A DNA stretch of 64,000 nucleotides, taken from Cycas panzhihuaensis (lineage: Eukaryota > Cycadophyta). Under the pieces are notes generated by a model. The model did no database searches, had not been told where the DNA came from, and saw only the letters and a list, made by a program, of their open reading frames with translations. Location: NCBI GenBank assembly GCA_023213395.1, contig CM041465.1:166973741-167037740 (forward strand), read 5' to 3'. Shown here in pieces: positions 9,780 to 20,785 of this stretch (its first letter is position 1; the number at the start of each line of letters is the position of its first letter). Made by a program: the position numbers and the translations under genes.

Positions 9780-10743
9780 GTCAGTTTAAAGTCGATCACT
9801 TAATTTTAGAGCCATTTTAAACTATTTTCACAACATCCCTTTTTTATTAGATTATATTTTATCACTGAGAGATTATTTTCTACCCGAATCTATTCTATAG
9901 TAATCTATTATCAACAAACTTCATCACCATTTATTTATTTTATTTTTTAGGATTTATTTTAATTAGTCAAAGTGGCAATTTAGCATTTTTTAAATATTTT
10001 AACATAAAAGTACTTATTGCTAATTTTATTATAACATTTCTGTTTTATATCAGAATTTAGTTCTATTAGTTTTGTTGGGAAGATGACTCACTCCTCTTCA
10101 AACTGATATTATTTTTTATAAGTTTTAAAGTGTTTCTTTAGATTTTCAAAGCCATCAAAGTTGAGGTACATAATAACCTCTAATTTATCATTATTACATA
10201 TTTACATATATTATTTCTTAATGTTTTAATTAAAAAGTATATTCAGTAGCCTTCTAAACTATAATTAATCATTTTTTAGAATTCTATAAGTATTTTATTA
10301 GTATTTTTATAATATTTTTAGCCCAAGGTTCCCGTTAAGCCTCAAAAAGAGGATTGTACCTTTGGTTTATTAAAATATTGACTTGTAGGAACCCGTTTTC
10401 AAAACGGTCAGTTCCATTAAATAGTTCTTTCATTAATCTTCAATTTGATATAGTTTCACTTTATTTTGACATCATTTAGTACATCTTTGAAGGTTCTAAA
10501 CTTGAGCATTTGAGATATCTCAACATTTGAAAAATCAAAAGGTTGAGAATTCTTTTATTTTTCTTCATCAAAGTTTTAATTCAGATTTGCATAATTAAAA
10601 GAATCTAGTTACATTTAATATTTCCTTATATATTCATTATATTTTAAATTTGATCTAAAATTATATCATATAAGTTTATCATTTATTGAGTTCTTTAACT
10701 TAGTAAAATCATATTCCTTTTATGTACTAAAGTTTTCTGTAAA
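9780..10743 (+). repeat. Conserved non-coding core of element A (second part) with hairpin
   Basis: AT-rich, no ORF. It is collinear with 58594-59957 in D and, in reverse complement, with parts of C (54231-54521 and 61203-61730). The best-preserved site is the inverted repeat at 10388-10415: GGAAC, then CCGTTTT, a single C, AAAACGG, TCA, GTTCC. Equivalents are at 59237-59264 (D) and 54412-54439 (C, minus). Its position in the 5' non-coding part upstream of gag suggests an RNA packaging or dimerisation role; that is inference. Confidence 0.7.
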
Positions 10744-11550
10744 ATGGCATTCAATCTTAATAAAATATAATTTCCTATATTTGATGGCCATAAATTTTCA
10801 CTATGGCATAAAATAATGTAAAATTATTTTATTACACATAATCTTTAGAGTTACTTACAAGATGAATATGATGTTAATATTAAGGAAAACATTAGAAAAG
10901 ATAATGAAACATTAGCTTTACTATTTTGCACTATAGATAATAATGACTTTTCTAGAGTTTGTGAACTAACAACTTCCAAATCTGTGTGGGACATATTGAT
11001 TTCTACTTATGGGGGAGATGCCCTCAATGAATTTAATATTGATTTTGTTGAGCATGTGAGACAGGTACCATAATAGGTGGATTGTAATGAAAAGATCAAG
11101 GAATATTCAAGTCAAATACATGATCATCTTGTTGCATAAGAACCTGATCCTCCAATTGAGGGTGAGAGATATGATGATATGATAGTTGTTCATAACACAA
11201 AGACTTTAGAAGACAAAGTTAAAGTTCTAGAAGTTAAAGTCAAAGTTACAGCTACATATACATATTTGAATCAAGATATATTTACTTATAGATTTTTTGC
11301 ATCACTCAATAGCGAAGACACACACATTGGTAAAAGGATGAAGCAAGTTGATAATGATCAAGCCAAAATTTTTTTTTTTAAAGTTTTTTTCAAGTATAAA
11401 TTTTATAAGTTTAAAGAGAAGATATTATTCGTGATGACCATTAACGGGGAGAATGTTGGGGTTAATGCTCATTACCCCACTCTCACCTTCCAACCAGGAG
11501 TGCACATATCACTCTCATCAATTTACACATGTGGTTGCTCATATGTGTAG
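10744..11550 (+). pseudogene. Element A gag-like ORF (DUF4219/UBN2 type), running into the 3' LTR
   Basis: ATG at 10744 opens MAFNLNKI, followed by FPIFDGHKFSLWHKIM, a DUF4219-like start of copia gag, then the UBN2-type core (ITHNL; SYLQDEYDVNIKENIRKDNE; CELTTSKSVWDILISTYGGD). The C-terminal part (from about 11160) has no CCHC knuckle. Instead it has a KVKVLEVKVKV segment and a Lys-rich tail (KRMKQVDNDQAK). The frame passes through the purine tract as MTINGENVGVN and ends inside the LTR at 11550. Six stops in the first 420 nt sit at expected Gln or Trp codons. Relatives occur in B, C and D. It is probably a structural protein used in trans with another element's pol. Confidence 0.8.
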
Positions 11551-11840
11551 GTAAGTATAAGGTAAGGTTGATTTAATTTAAGTTAATTTGAGTTAAGTTA
11601 TATTTTATTGTTATTTAAATTTTAGGGGTTGAGGAGTTTCCCTCCTCCCCCAAACTATATATTTTGAGGGGTGTGCAAACCTGGTATCTTTAGACATTGC
11701 CTACTTTTAGACATTTGTAATACTCTCTCTACAACAATGTATTGAATACAAAGGATCTTTTATTTATGCAACAATGATGTGTTGATCTATGATTATTTTA
11801 TTTATGTTCTTCTTTGTTCTCCATCAATTATTTTCTAACA
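11454..11840 (+). repeat. 3' LTR of element A
   Basis: 387 bp, TGTTGGGG...TAACA, matching 617-1008; followed by target duplication TAGAT. Contains TATA-like 'actatatattttg' and the GAGGAG/CTCCTC inverted repeat. Confidence 0.9.
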
Positions 11841-11845
11841 TAGAT

Positions 11846-12802
11846 GATATGATTGTTATAGGTAATGACCATCAGATAATTATTTTCTATCTATGAGAAC
11901 ATAGGTGGAAAATAATTTTAAAATGACAAATATGGGTCCACTGTATTACTATCTTAGTATTGAAGTAAATCAAGTAATAAATGCTATCTTCATCTTATAA
12001 TCAAAGTATGCTAAGAATCTTCTCAAAAGATTTAATATAGAAAATTATAATCCCCATGCCACACTTATGGAAATGGGATATATTTTGACAACTTATGAAG
12101 ATAGTTAATAGGTAAGTGAGACACATTTTAGTCAGTTGATTAGAAGTCTCATTTACCTAATAATAACTAGACTACACATATCATTTTTTTATAGAAATTA
12201 TTTCTAGATACATACATACTCCTAAGATTACTCATTGGTAAGGTATTAGAAGAATTCTAAGATAGATCAAAGGTATATTGAATCTTGGATTAAAATATAC
12301 TAAAGCAAAGAAATTAGGATTAATTAGATATAGTGAGTTAGATTAGGTATGTAAATGATAAGAAAGAAAGTCTACATCGAGATATTATTTCAATCCAGGA
12401 TTAGTTATAACATCCAGGAGTAGTAAAAAAATAAAAATAACATTGTCATCAATAGAAGTAGAATACAAATTTACAATTAATACAACATATGAAGAAATAA
12501 AATTAAGGTAATTCCTTAAAGATTTAGGTCAAAATTACCTTAAAGTAGTCCTAATTTTTCATGATAATTAGAGTGTTAGAAAACTAATAAAAAATCTTAT
12601 TTGTCATGTAAGAACAAAACACATAAAAGCACATCATCATTTCATTCGAGAAAAAGTTTAAATTAAAGAAATAGATCTACAATGCTATAGTATTGAACCA
12701 TATCTTGTAGACATATTTATAAATCCCTTACTAAAAGACAAGTCTTAGTATCTTAGAAATCTACTAAGAATGAAAAATAAATGATAAAACATTAAGGGAG
12801 GG
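11846..12802 (+). pseudogene. Old copia pol remnant, right half (end of RT, RNase H)
   Basis: This continues the frame broken at 616: DDMIVIGN, then a TNMGPLYYYL-like segment, an LIRSLIYL-type segment near 12140, and the RNase H end (RTKHIKAHHHFIREKV, about 12610). The copia C-terminus lies near 12700-12760 and the purine tract AAGGGAGGG at 12794-12802. Numerous stops and frame slips make it older than the elements inserted in it. Confidence 0.87.
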
Positions 12803-13020
12803 TGTTAGAATATTAATGTTTTATCTTATGTTTTACATTGGGTTCTCTTATGAATAATTAAGGCTTATATGCCATGATTCATCTTCTATCATAAAATGAC
12901 ACTTGATATACATGTATTGGCCCGCTCTTATAAACTAGATGTATTTATATAAGAAAGGAACTATCACCCATCATTAATGAAGTATACTTTTTTTCAAAAA
13001 TTATCTTTTTAATAAGTAAG
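12803..13020 (+). repeat. Start of the 3' LTR of the old copia element (right end unclear)
   Basis: Starts TGTTAGAATATTAATG directly after AAGGGAGGG. It has a 'gtatttatataagaaagg' TATA-like site (about 12940) and 'aatgaagtatact' near 12980, as in copia LTRs. Its partner LTR lies outside the window, so the right boundary is a guess. Confidence 0.6.
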
Positions 13021-13293
13021 CTCAAACCTACTTTTATTACATTTGGGGAATTTTTTTTTCTTCACTTGATATATTTTTACATTGAGGTAGGAACCTTATA
13101 ATACTAAAAATAGACATTCTTGAAATATATCCATGTTTATAATTGAATAAGTCAATTTTCATTAATTAATTAAAATATTGTGGTCTTTTTGACCTCAGTA
13201 GTCTTTGTTATACCATATTCCTCTGAGACTTCATGCTTTCACTCACTTAAGAATACATAATGGCCATTAAAGAGAGAAAACTATGGAGGCCAA

Positions 13294-14780
13294 TATTGGA
13301 TAATGTTAACCCATGCGAAAATTCAATTAATATAAACTAATATGGTTATCCCTTTAATATATACTAGGGGGTCATAATGCATATGTATGTGTGCGTGTGT
13401 GTGTGTATGTGTGTGTGTGTGTGTGTGTGTATAATTGGACATAATCATTTCCTGTAAGCATATTATGCTATGCATTTGTACATATTTTTTAATTTATTAT
13501 TCGCTTATATATCTTTATTTCATAGTTTTATTAGATCATGGACCTATGTATAGGTATTTAGTTTCTTATAATTGGTATCAAAGTATGTTATGCTTGCCCA
13601 TATTTCTTTTAATTAGTATTAGAGCTATGTTTTTAGTTCTATAGTGAACCTATCAGAGCTTTGGTTTATGCCTACTTTTGATTCCAAGTTAGGATGTAAG
13701 ACTATCAGTGTGTATAACTATCAAGGGTTTATTCTAAACTTATTTTAAGTATACCTATTTGTGACTAATAAGGAGAGTAGCCTATTGAAATTCTATTACA
13801 AGTTATGGATACTTTCAAACAATAATTATGGTACTTAGAAGCATATTGGTGTCATGAGCCTAGAGCATATTGGTGACTATGCAAATATAAATCTAGCTAG
13901 GAACTTATAAAAACAACCATAACTCTCTCATATGATATCAAAATTAAGTGTTGTCAATTGCACTATAAAACTAACTCATGAGGCTTTCCAATAAATGGTT
14001 GTTTAATATGATTTAAGGATTTTTTAAGATAGTTTTAATGGTATAAAATTTAGATATTGAGTTGATAAGACTTTAAAATAGAACTTGAGATTAAAAAAAG
14101 AGGTGTTTTATTAGATTGTTCTATTTGAACAACTATTTTTGTATATTTATTCCATAATGAAATGGATTGGAATGAGAATTTTTAGCCAAGTTTATCTCTT
14201 TAGAGTATAAAAGAAAAAAAAAAAAAAGAGCAACAAAAGGTTACCTAGTAGGTAAATGTTAGTAAACCATGTATGGGAATACCATTCTAGAGAGATTAAT
14301 AGGTATAACAACTAGTTACCCATATTTTCTAATAGATGTTTGAGTTTTATATGGACACAACATCAAGATTTGAAATAGTTATGCGATATGGTTTTATATA
14401 AAGAGGGAATGTTGGGTAATGTTAACCCATATGAATATTTAATTGATATAAATCAATGTGGTTATCCTTTCTTTTAATGTATACTAGGGGGTCATAATAT
14501 ACATACTTCTTCATTGTAATTAGTCATTAGTTAACTAAGTGGCTCTTAGAATGTGATTGGATAACCATATGGTGATATATATATATTAGTTTGGCATAAC
14601 ATAATGGAAGCAACCATTTCCCATAAATATATTGTATTATATATTTATACGTATTTTTTTATTTATTATTCACATATATGCCTTTATTTCATAGTCATAT
14701 TAGATCCTAGAACTATATATGGCTATTTAGATTCTTATAAGTGCTATTAGAGTATGTTTTTCTTACCCATGTTCTTTTAA
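13294..14780 (+). mobile_element. Miniature LTR element (TRIM-like), no coding capacity
   Basis: Direct repeats at about 13294-13612 and 14410-14780 share 'taatgttaaccca', 'atactagggggtcataat', 'tttatttcatag' and 'cccat...ttctttta'. The first is followed by a primer-like 'ttagtattagagc' (13613). The second is preceded by a purine tract 'aagagggaa'. The internal segment is about 0.8 kb and has no ORF. Each LTR also contains an internal primer-like site ('ttggtatcaaag' at 13572 in the first). The first LTR gained a (GT)n run at 13385-13430. I could not find a clean target duplication. Confidence 0.6.
13385..13430. repeat. (GT)n microsatellite
   Basis: About 46 bp of mostly GT dinucleotides within the first LTR of the miniature element; absent from the second LTR, so it arose after insertion. 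Confidence 0.95.
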
Positions 14781-15594
14781 CCACCCCTTCGAAATACTAA
14801 GTAGTAATGAGACTAAACTATGGTAATCCAAATTTATAACATGTACCTCTAAAAAATAACTACTAATGAGGCTAAACTATGGTAGGTCCATTTAAGTAGT
14901 TAGATGGTTTAAGTATATCTAGAAAAGTAAAAATGACAAAAAAATAAATCACAAAAAATTCTAAAGACAAGTAATTATTCCATAAATTTAGTTTAAATAT
15001 TATAGATAGGATTGAGCCAAGTTTTTACATCAACCTCATATTTTTAAATCAGTTGATAATTAATTTAGGTAGTCTAACTTCTTGAATAGCTCTTCCTAGG
15101 TAAGGTTTATGATGTTCACCATCTTATTCTAACCTATTCATAAAGCTTTGATTGCTAAGAGGGCAAATGTTTTAGTTAGCTTTACTTATTTTGACATGCT
15201 AGGTTTAATGCCTTACTTCATTTGTTGTTGGAGTTTGATTAGGTGCTTATATTAATTAATTAGTTATTTGACAACTATACATAATGATAAATAATAAATA
15301 ATAATAAAAATAATAATGTAATAGGATCAAAATGGTATCATTAAATACCTTAATATTTTGTTATTTTTAAAATAATAATGTACAAGTATATTTATTATAC
15401 AAAGTAGGTTTTATGTGGCACCCACAATATTTTACCAACATTACATAATGTATGAATGTATATTATCATCTAAAATTTCTTGAATACTTCCTTATAATGT
15501 ATATTTGGGAAAATACCCAAACTTTCTTTAAACTGACAGTGCTTAATCTTGGATAATACCTTAATAACTCAAGTAATGTAAAGCAATGAACCTT
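14781..15594. other. AT-rich spacer with one copy of a dispersed repeat
   Basis: No ORF. The segment 15290-15480 resembles 20262-20400 continued at 35107-35200: (AAT)n, 'aaaatggtatcatta', 'aataataatgtacaagtatattt', then 'cccacaatattttaccaacat'. It is probably half of an LTR pair of an old element, but the orientation could not be settled. Confidence 0.5.
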
Positions 15595-15790
15595 AAATAT
15601 TTAATAAAGCTATTGAAAGTGAAGATCAAATTCAAGATATGGAAGTTGAATATGATATGGAATTTAGCAGAATTACCTATTGATAAATATGTGATTGAAA
15701 CTAATTGGTATATAAGATCAAATACAAAGTTGATAGTATAATTGATAAATATAATACCGTGTTAAAATTTATTACATATGATAAAATATT
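15595..15790 (+). pseudogene. Copia reverse-transcriptase scrap
   Basis: A broken plus frame reads NLAELPIDKYVIETNWYI and, after one frame slip, KIKYKVDSIIDKYN. This fits the start of copia RT (W-LVELP...WVYKIK...DG-IEKYK). It is cut off near 15790 by AT-rich LTR-like sequence. Confidence 0.5.
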
Positions 15791-18050
15791 GAAGTATTGA
15801 ATGAAGAAGTATAAACATTTATGAAATATTTTTGATAAATATTTAAACACAATAAATGAAGTATATACCCCCAATATAGCATAATAATCATAAGAGAAAG
15901 ATAATACATGAGACACTATATTTATATGTAGAAAACCTAGGATAGGAAAAAACCACATGAGAAGGGTAAAGCATAGTTCCCTCTATTAGCTCATCTTAAG
16001 ATGTTTAAATGATATGTATATATATTTATAAGTTCATATGATGCATCAACCAATCATGTTATGTCAATATATAAACCAATCATATTATATGTGTGGGAAC
16101 ATTTGATGTCATTTAATAATAACTTTATCCACTTGACCTAGTAATTAAACATTACAATGATATTTATAAAATTGAATATTGTAGCATTTCTAACACTTCT
16201 TATTAATTTTTAATTTAAGGAATTTTAGTATTTTTATATTTATGTCTTCATCTTCATCTTCACGTTAGATCACCTACTCACCATATATCTTCATTTCACT
16301 TGTATCACTTATAAATCAATCTATCAAATATGTCTTTATTATGCTTGTCTCCTATAAGTAAAACTTGAAATATAACTAACATATCACACCATAATAATGT
16401 ATCATACTAACCATTTATAAATCATCAATTAATCAAATAAATAACCATAACTCCTGACTCTTAACTCATTATGATATATGAAGTTTTTCTTTTCATTAAC
16501 TTTATATCTTCCACATGTAAGCTACAAGTAAGACTTTCTAAATATTTATATTTTTTTCATTAACTATTTGAATGGAAATAACTCCTTGTCTTTGAAACTA
16601 TTGAGTATTGCCATTGCTAAAAATAACTTTTTATTTTTTATCATCATGTTTGAACTTTAAAAATAAATTAACATTCACTAACTTTAAATGATATTGGGAT
16701 CGATATTGAAATTATAAAAAGTTATATCTATGTTGTTTATCATAAATATAACCTTCACATATATTATTATTACCTTAAATGAATGAAAGATCTTTCACCA
16801 TTTTTTTCTTCCTTAAAGTAACAAGTCCACCATAATTTAGATGACCATATAGATTATGCATTATCACTTATGGAGATGAACAATATATAGATGTATATAG
16901 GGTGTTTCTATGAGGGTGTATACTAGAGACATGGCAAATTTATGACTAAAATATTTCTTGAATGTAGAAAATCCCAACTATAGGGGAGTGGAAGGTAGGA
17001 TCAATGAGGATTGTGATTCACCATGGAAGTCGACTCCCACCATAGGATGTCAAGATTGATTTGTACCATGTTATCTTAGATTTATAAGACTTTGTACATC
17101 AAGTTTTGTATGTTAGAGATAAGTGGCCTAAAGAGCAATGTTAATGAGCAGTTTTTATGAAGATTTATTTATGAGAGTGTAGAGATTAAAGGGTGAGTTA
17201 ATGAGAATATTATACTAAGAGTTGTAGTCAATCAAAGTTTAGAGGTTACCCATCTAGAAGATAATAACCAACAACCTAAACTAATTACCACTGAAGAACA
17301 CACAACCATGAAAATCATACTAATGATTTCTTGATCAAACATGCCTCATAAATTGGGAGTTTTCACACCATAAATAAGCATAATTACCCATATTAAATGT
17401 AGGCAAAAAATAATAGTTTATATACTAACATTAAGTTTTTATCACCATAGATCTAGTTATCCATAAAGTTACATACCTATTAATTGATAAATAATGATAT
17501 GTAGTATTAATGTGCTATAGCTTATAAAGATATTTTAATAAAAAATATGAACATGTCTACACATTAACATAAATTTTAAGATGCCACAAATATTACTCAC
17601 CAGATTGTAAAGTCCTTATGAAGTCATGCACATAGTTGCCTATTAATGGAATTATAAATTAATTGATCGAACTTGTATAAATTAGCTAAATTACATTATG
17701 TTGAGTTGCCTAAATCCCATCACCTTCTTTGTGTATGATCCTCTATCGTGGCATACCCTCTATCTGTGGTTTTCAATATTTTATGTTATCTATTGCTCTA
17801 CATATTACACCTCATTTACCTAGAGCTCCCTTAATAATTGTCAAGATCTACAACATCCAAATGAATATTAAGAATGCTTTTTCATTAATTAATCAATTAA
17901 TTTTAGTGCTAAGTATTAGTTTATAATGAATTTGATCTATTTGCATCACTTGTTAATTGAGAATCACTACACGACCTAATAATTTTTGACCTAAGGTATA
18001 TATATTTTTAAAAGTAAAAAAAAAAAAAAAAAAGATTGGAATCTTATTTA
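15791..18050. other. AT-rich stretch with LTR-like debris, no gene
   Basis: I see no supported ORF. Around 16195 'gcatttctaacacttctt' looks like the start of a minus-strand LTR (TGTTAGAAATGC). The part 16200-16560 is similar to 36740-37060 (shared 'catatctt', 'ataactc...ctcat', 'atatgaagttt...ttcat...atcttcca'), so the two belong to one repeat family. A poly-A run lies at about 18019-18034. Confidence 0.45.
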
Positions 18051-18059
18051 AGGTCCATT

Positions 18060-20235
18060 AGCTCCCTAACACTTTAGCTTCTAGTTACTTATAGTACCCG
18101 TGCGACTAACGACTAGCCTATAAAAGGGGCTAAACCTTACTTCATTTAAATTTTATTCTTAAAAAAAAGGTACTTATTTTAATTCAAGAGTTTGTTTTTT
18201 GAATCATTTGAACTATTAGAGTCTTGAATCAAAGTTCATCATCTTGAGATATAATTTAAGATTTTTTGAAGTTGTTTTGATAGAAAAGTTTTAGTTTAAA
18301 GTTAATAATTTATACTTGAATCATATATGGTAACTGAGGGTTTTTAATTTTTGAATTTAAATAAACATTCTTTTTGCCTATTTTTTGACCCTTTAGGAAA
18401 TTTATTTTAAACCCTAGAGACTTGTTATAAAGGTAATTAATAAAATATTCATATTTATTTTTTTGGGTCCTTTTAAGAATAGGGAGGTAAAAAGTGGTCT
18501 TAAATTTGAGGGATAAGGTTGTTATTCCTAATTTAAGGGATTTGTGTATTTGATTATACTTACTTACTTATAATTATGATTGATTTTTACACTGTGGTGG
18601 TTGATTTATATTTGCAAAGATGGCTTTCTCTTTAATACCAAACTTATTAGTTCCCAAGTTTAATAGGAAAAAATATTTGATGTGGTAAAAAAGAATGAAA
18701 TATGCTTTATTTTCTTTTTAGTAATAGAATATTATTTCTCATGGATATATAGTTTTTGTTATTTTTTTACTTGCTACTAAGTTAGCTATTAATTAAAAAA
18801 AAAAGAATAAAAGTTTGAGTTTAAAAAGAAAGATAGTGAAGCATTCAATTTGATTTTTTCTATTATAGATGATTCTAGATTTTTATATGTGTATGATGTT
18901 TAAACTTCTCATGAAGTATGGAATATTTTGAAGACTATGTTTAAATGTATTATTGGTGCAAAGTTATAAAACCTAAGAAGGGATTTTAAAAATTTGAAGA
19001 TACATGCTTTAGATTTTGTGGATGATTTAATCACTAAAACTCAAGACTTATTGAATTAAATGAGATCCTTAGGTGAATAAGTTTTTAAGCAAAGAATTAT
19101 ATAGAAAATTCTAAGGAGTACTAGTAAAATATTTTTTTTGAGAATATTGCTATTACTATAGAGGTAACCAAAGATTTGTCTATATTGATGAATGATTAAT
19201 TGTTAGCTATGTTACTTTTAGTAGAAAAAAGGAACAAAACCTTAAATAAGAATTTGGAACAAGCTTTTACCTCAATGATATGCTTTAGAGGGATATTTAA
19301 GAGACCAAAATCTTAAGTAAGTTTTTGAAGAAATTTTCAAATAAGAAATGCAACAAATACCTTAAGAGGAAGTTCCCATAGAAGAAGTCCTGTGAGAGGT
19401 TGAGGAAGTAATAAAACTCCTACACCTCAAGGAAGAGGTAGAGAAATAGATTTTTTATCTCTATGTTACAAATATATAATTCGTGGTTATTTTTCTAATG
19501 AATGCCAAGTGAGAATAAATGATTTAATAAACATAGTTATTGATAAATCAAGGAATACAAATTTATTATATATAAGCTTGAGTGATCAATTTTTACATGA
19601 TGAATTATATATTAATTTTGGTTATTCAACACAAGCCTTAGAATGTTGTTTTATTTTCAAAGTTTGAAGATGATGATAATGAGTAAAAAGTTATTTTTGG
19701 TGATGACAATACTCAACAAGTTTAAGGACATGGTGTTATTTCTATTTAAGTAGGTAGAAGAGAAAATAAAAATATTTAGAATGCATTACTTCTACCTAGA
19801 TTGAAGAAGAACTCATTATTTATTAGTCAAATGATAAAACAATGATATAGGTTAGTATTTAAAAATGGTAACTATGAAATTAGTGATAGGTTGAACAATG
19901 GAATATTTGTTGGTAAAGGTCAAAGGACTAAATGTAGATTGTTCAAACTCATGCTTTGTCTATAAATTTAAGTCTTAAATGATTTAATTACTAATGATAC
20001 TATACTTTGATATCATTAATATAGGCATCTCAATTATGGTGGACTTATTACTTTAAGGAAGAAGGAAATTGTGAAATACCTTCCATTCATTCAAGGTAAT
20101 AATAATGTATGTGAAGGTTATATTTATGGTAAATAACATAGGCATAACTTTCTAAAATCTTAATAATGAGCCTAATATTCTTTAGAGTTAGTGCATGATG
20201 ATTTGTGTGGTTTTATAAGACTACTATTATTTAAA
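18060..20235 (+). pseudogene. Copia stub: promoter/LTR end, gag, protease, start of integrase
   Basis: A TATA-like 'cctataaaaggggc' (about 18118) is followed by a primer-like 'gaactattagagtcttg' (about 18210) and a gag frame from ATG 18620 (AFSLIPNLLVPKF). Later come a UBN2-type core (IDDSRFLYVYDV, then TSHEVWNILKTMFK), a degenerate knuckle (CYKYIIRGYFSNEC), and protease/GAG-pre-integrase traces near 19680-20150. It ends at the first integrase residues (LVHDDLCG-like, about 20190). Stops are frequent. The rest of pol is missing. Confidence 0.65.
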
Positions 20236-20400
20236 AAATGATCTGATACAATATTATAAAATAATAACAACAACAACAACAACAATAATAATAATAGTAG
20301 AAATAATAATGCACTTGGATTAAAATGGTATCATTAGCTACCTCAATATTTTATTACTTTTTAAATAATAATATACAAGTACATTTATAATACAAATTAG
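20236..20400. repeat. Dispersed repeat, left part, with (AAC)n/(AAT)n run
   Basis: Contains (AAC)n then (AAT)n (about 20262-20297) and a 56-bp segment (20345-20400) repeated at 35051-35106 on the far side of copia-III. A paralogue lies at 15290-15480. 'gatctgatacaatat' at about 20240 could be a reversed primer site. Confidence 0.6.
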
Positions 20401-20776
20401 ATCTAACATAAGTGCATTCATGTTTAAAATATTAAAAATATATAAATATCAAAGAATAAGAGCAAATATATGGAAACATGTTATACAAAGGGCTACAGGT
20501 AATTTTGTTGCACCACACAGCACTATTTTGGCAGAGCTTTCACATATTAAATTATCTAATATATAAAGATAATATACAATGCTTTATTTATAAGCATTCC
20601 ATGGGTATTTTACATTAATCCCATTAGCTGACATATTAGCAAGGGTGATGGACTTAATACATTTTTATAATATAATTAAATTACATTAAGGGTCACCTAT
20701 GATACATGAATATATATAAAATACATATGTATGCAAATGTTTATAATGTAATAAAGGGTCATTACAAGTTTTAACA
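20401..20776 (-). repeat. 3' LTR of copia-III (outer end truncated)
   Basis: Matches 34672-35050. The 17 bp that end the 5' LTR next to its primer site (34655-34671) are missing here; instead the flanking 56-bp repeat follows. Confidence 0.8.
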
Positions 20777-20785
20777 CCCTCCCTT

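Larger units (their letters stand above)
617..11840 (+). mobile_element. Element A: non-autonomous, gene-capturing LTR retrotransposon (split by copia-I)
   Basis: LTRs at 617-1008 and 11454-11840 begin TGTTGGGG and end TAACA. They are flanked by a perfect 5-bp target duplication TAGAT (612-616 and 11841-11845). A primer site TGGTATCAGAG follows the 5' LTR, and a purine tract AACGGGGAGAA precedes the 3' LTR. Internal order: AGATCT-rich leader (about 1380-1830), antisense captured gene fragments (about 2150-3650), a conserved AT-rich core (4140-4520 continuing at 9780-10740), and a short gag ORF (10744-11550). There is no protease, integrase or RT of its own; the pol inside it belongs to copia-I (4521-9774). 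Without that insert A is about 6 kb. Elements B, C and D are relatives. Confidence 0.9.
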
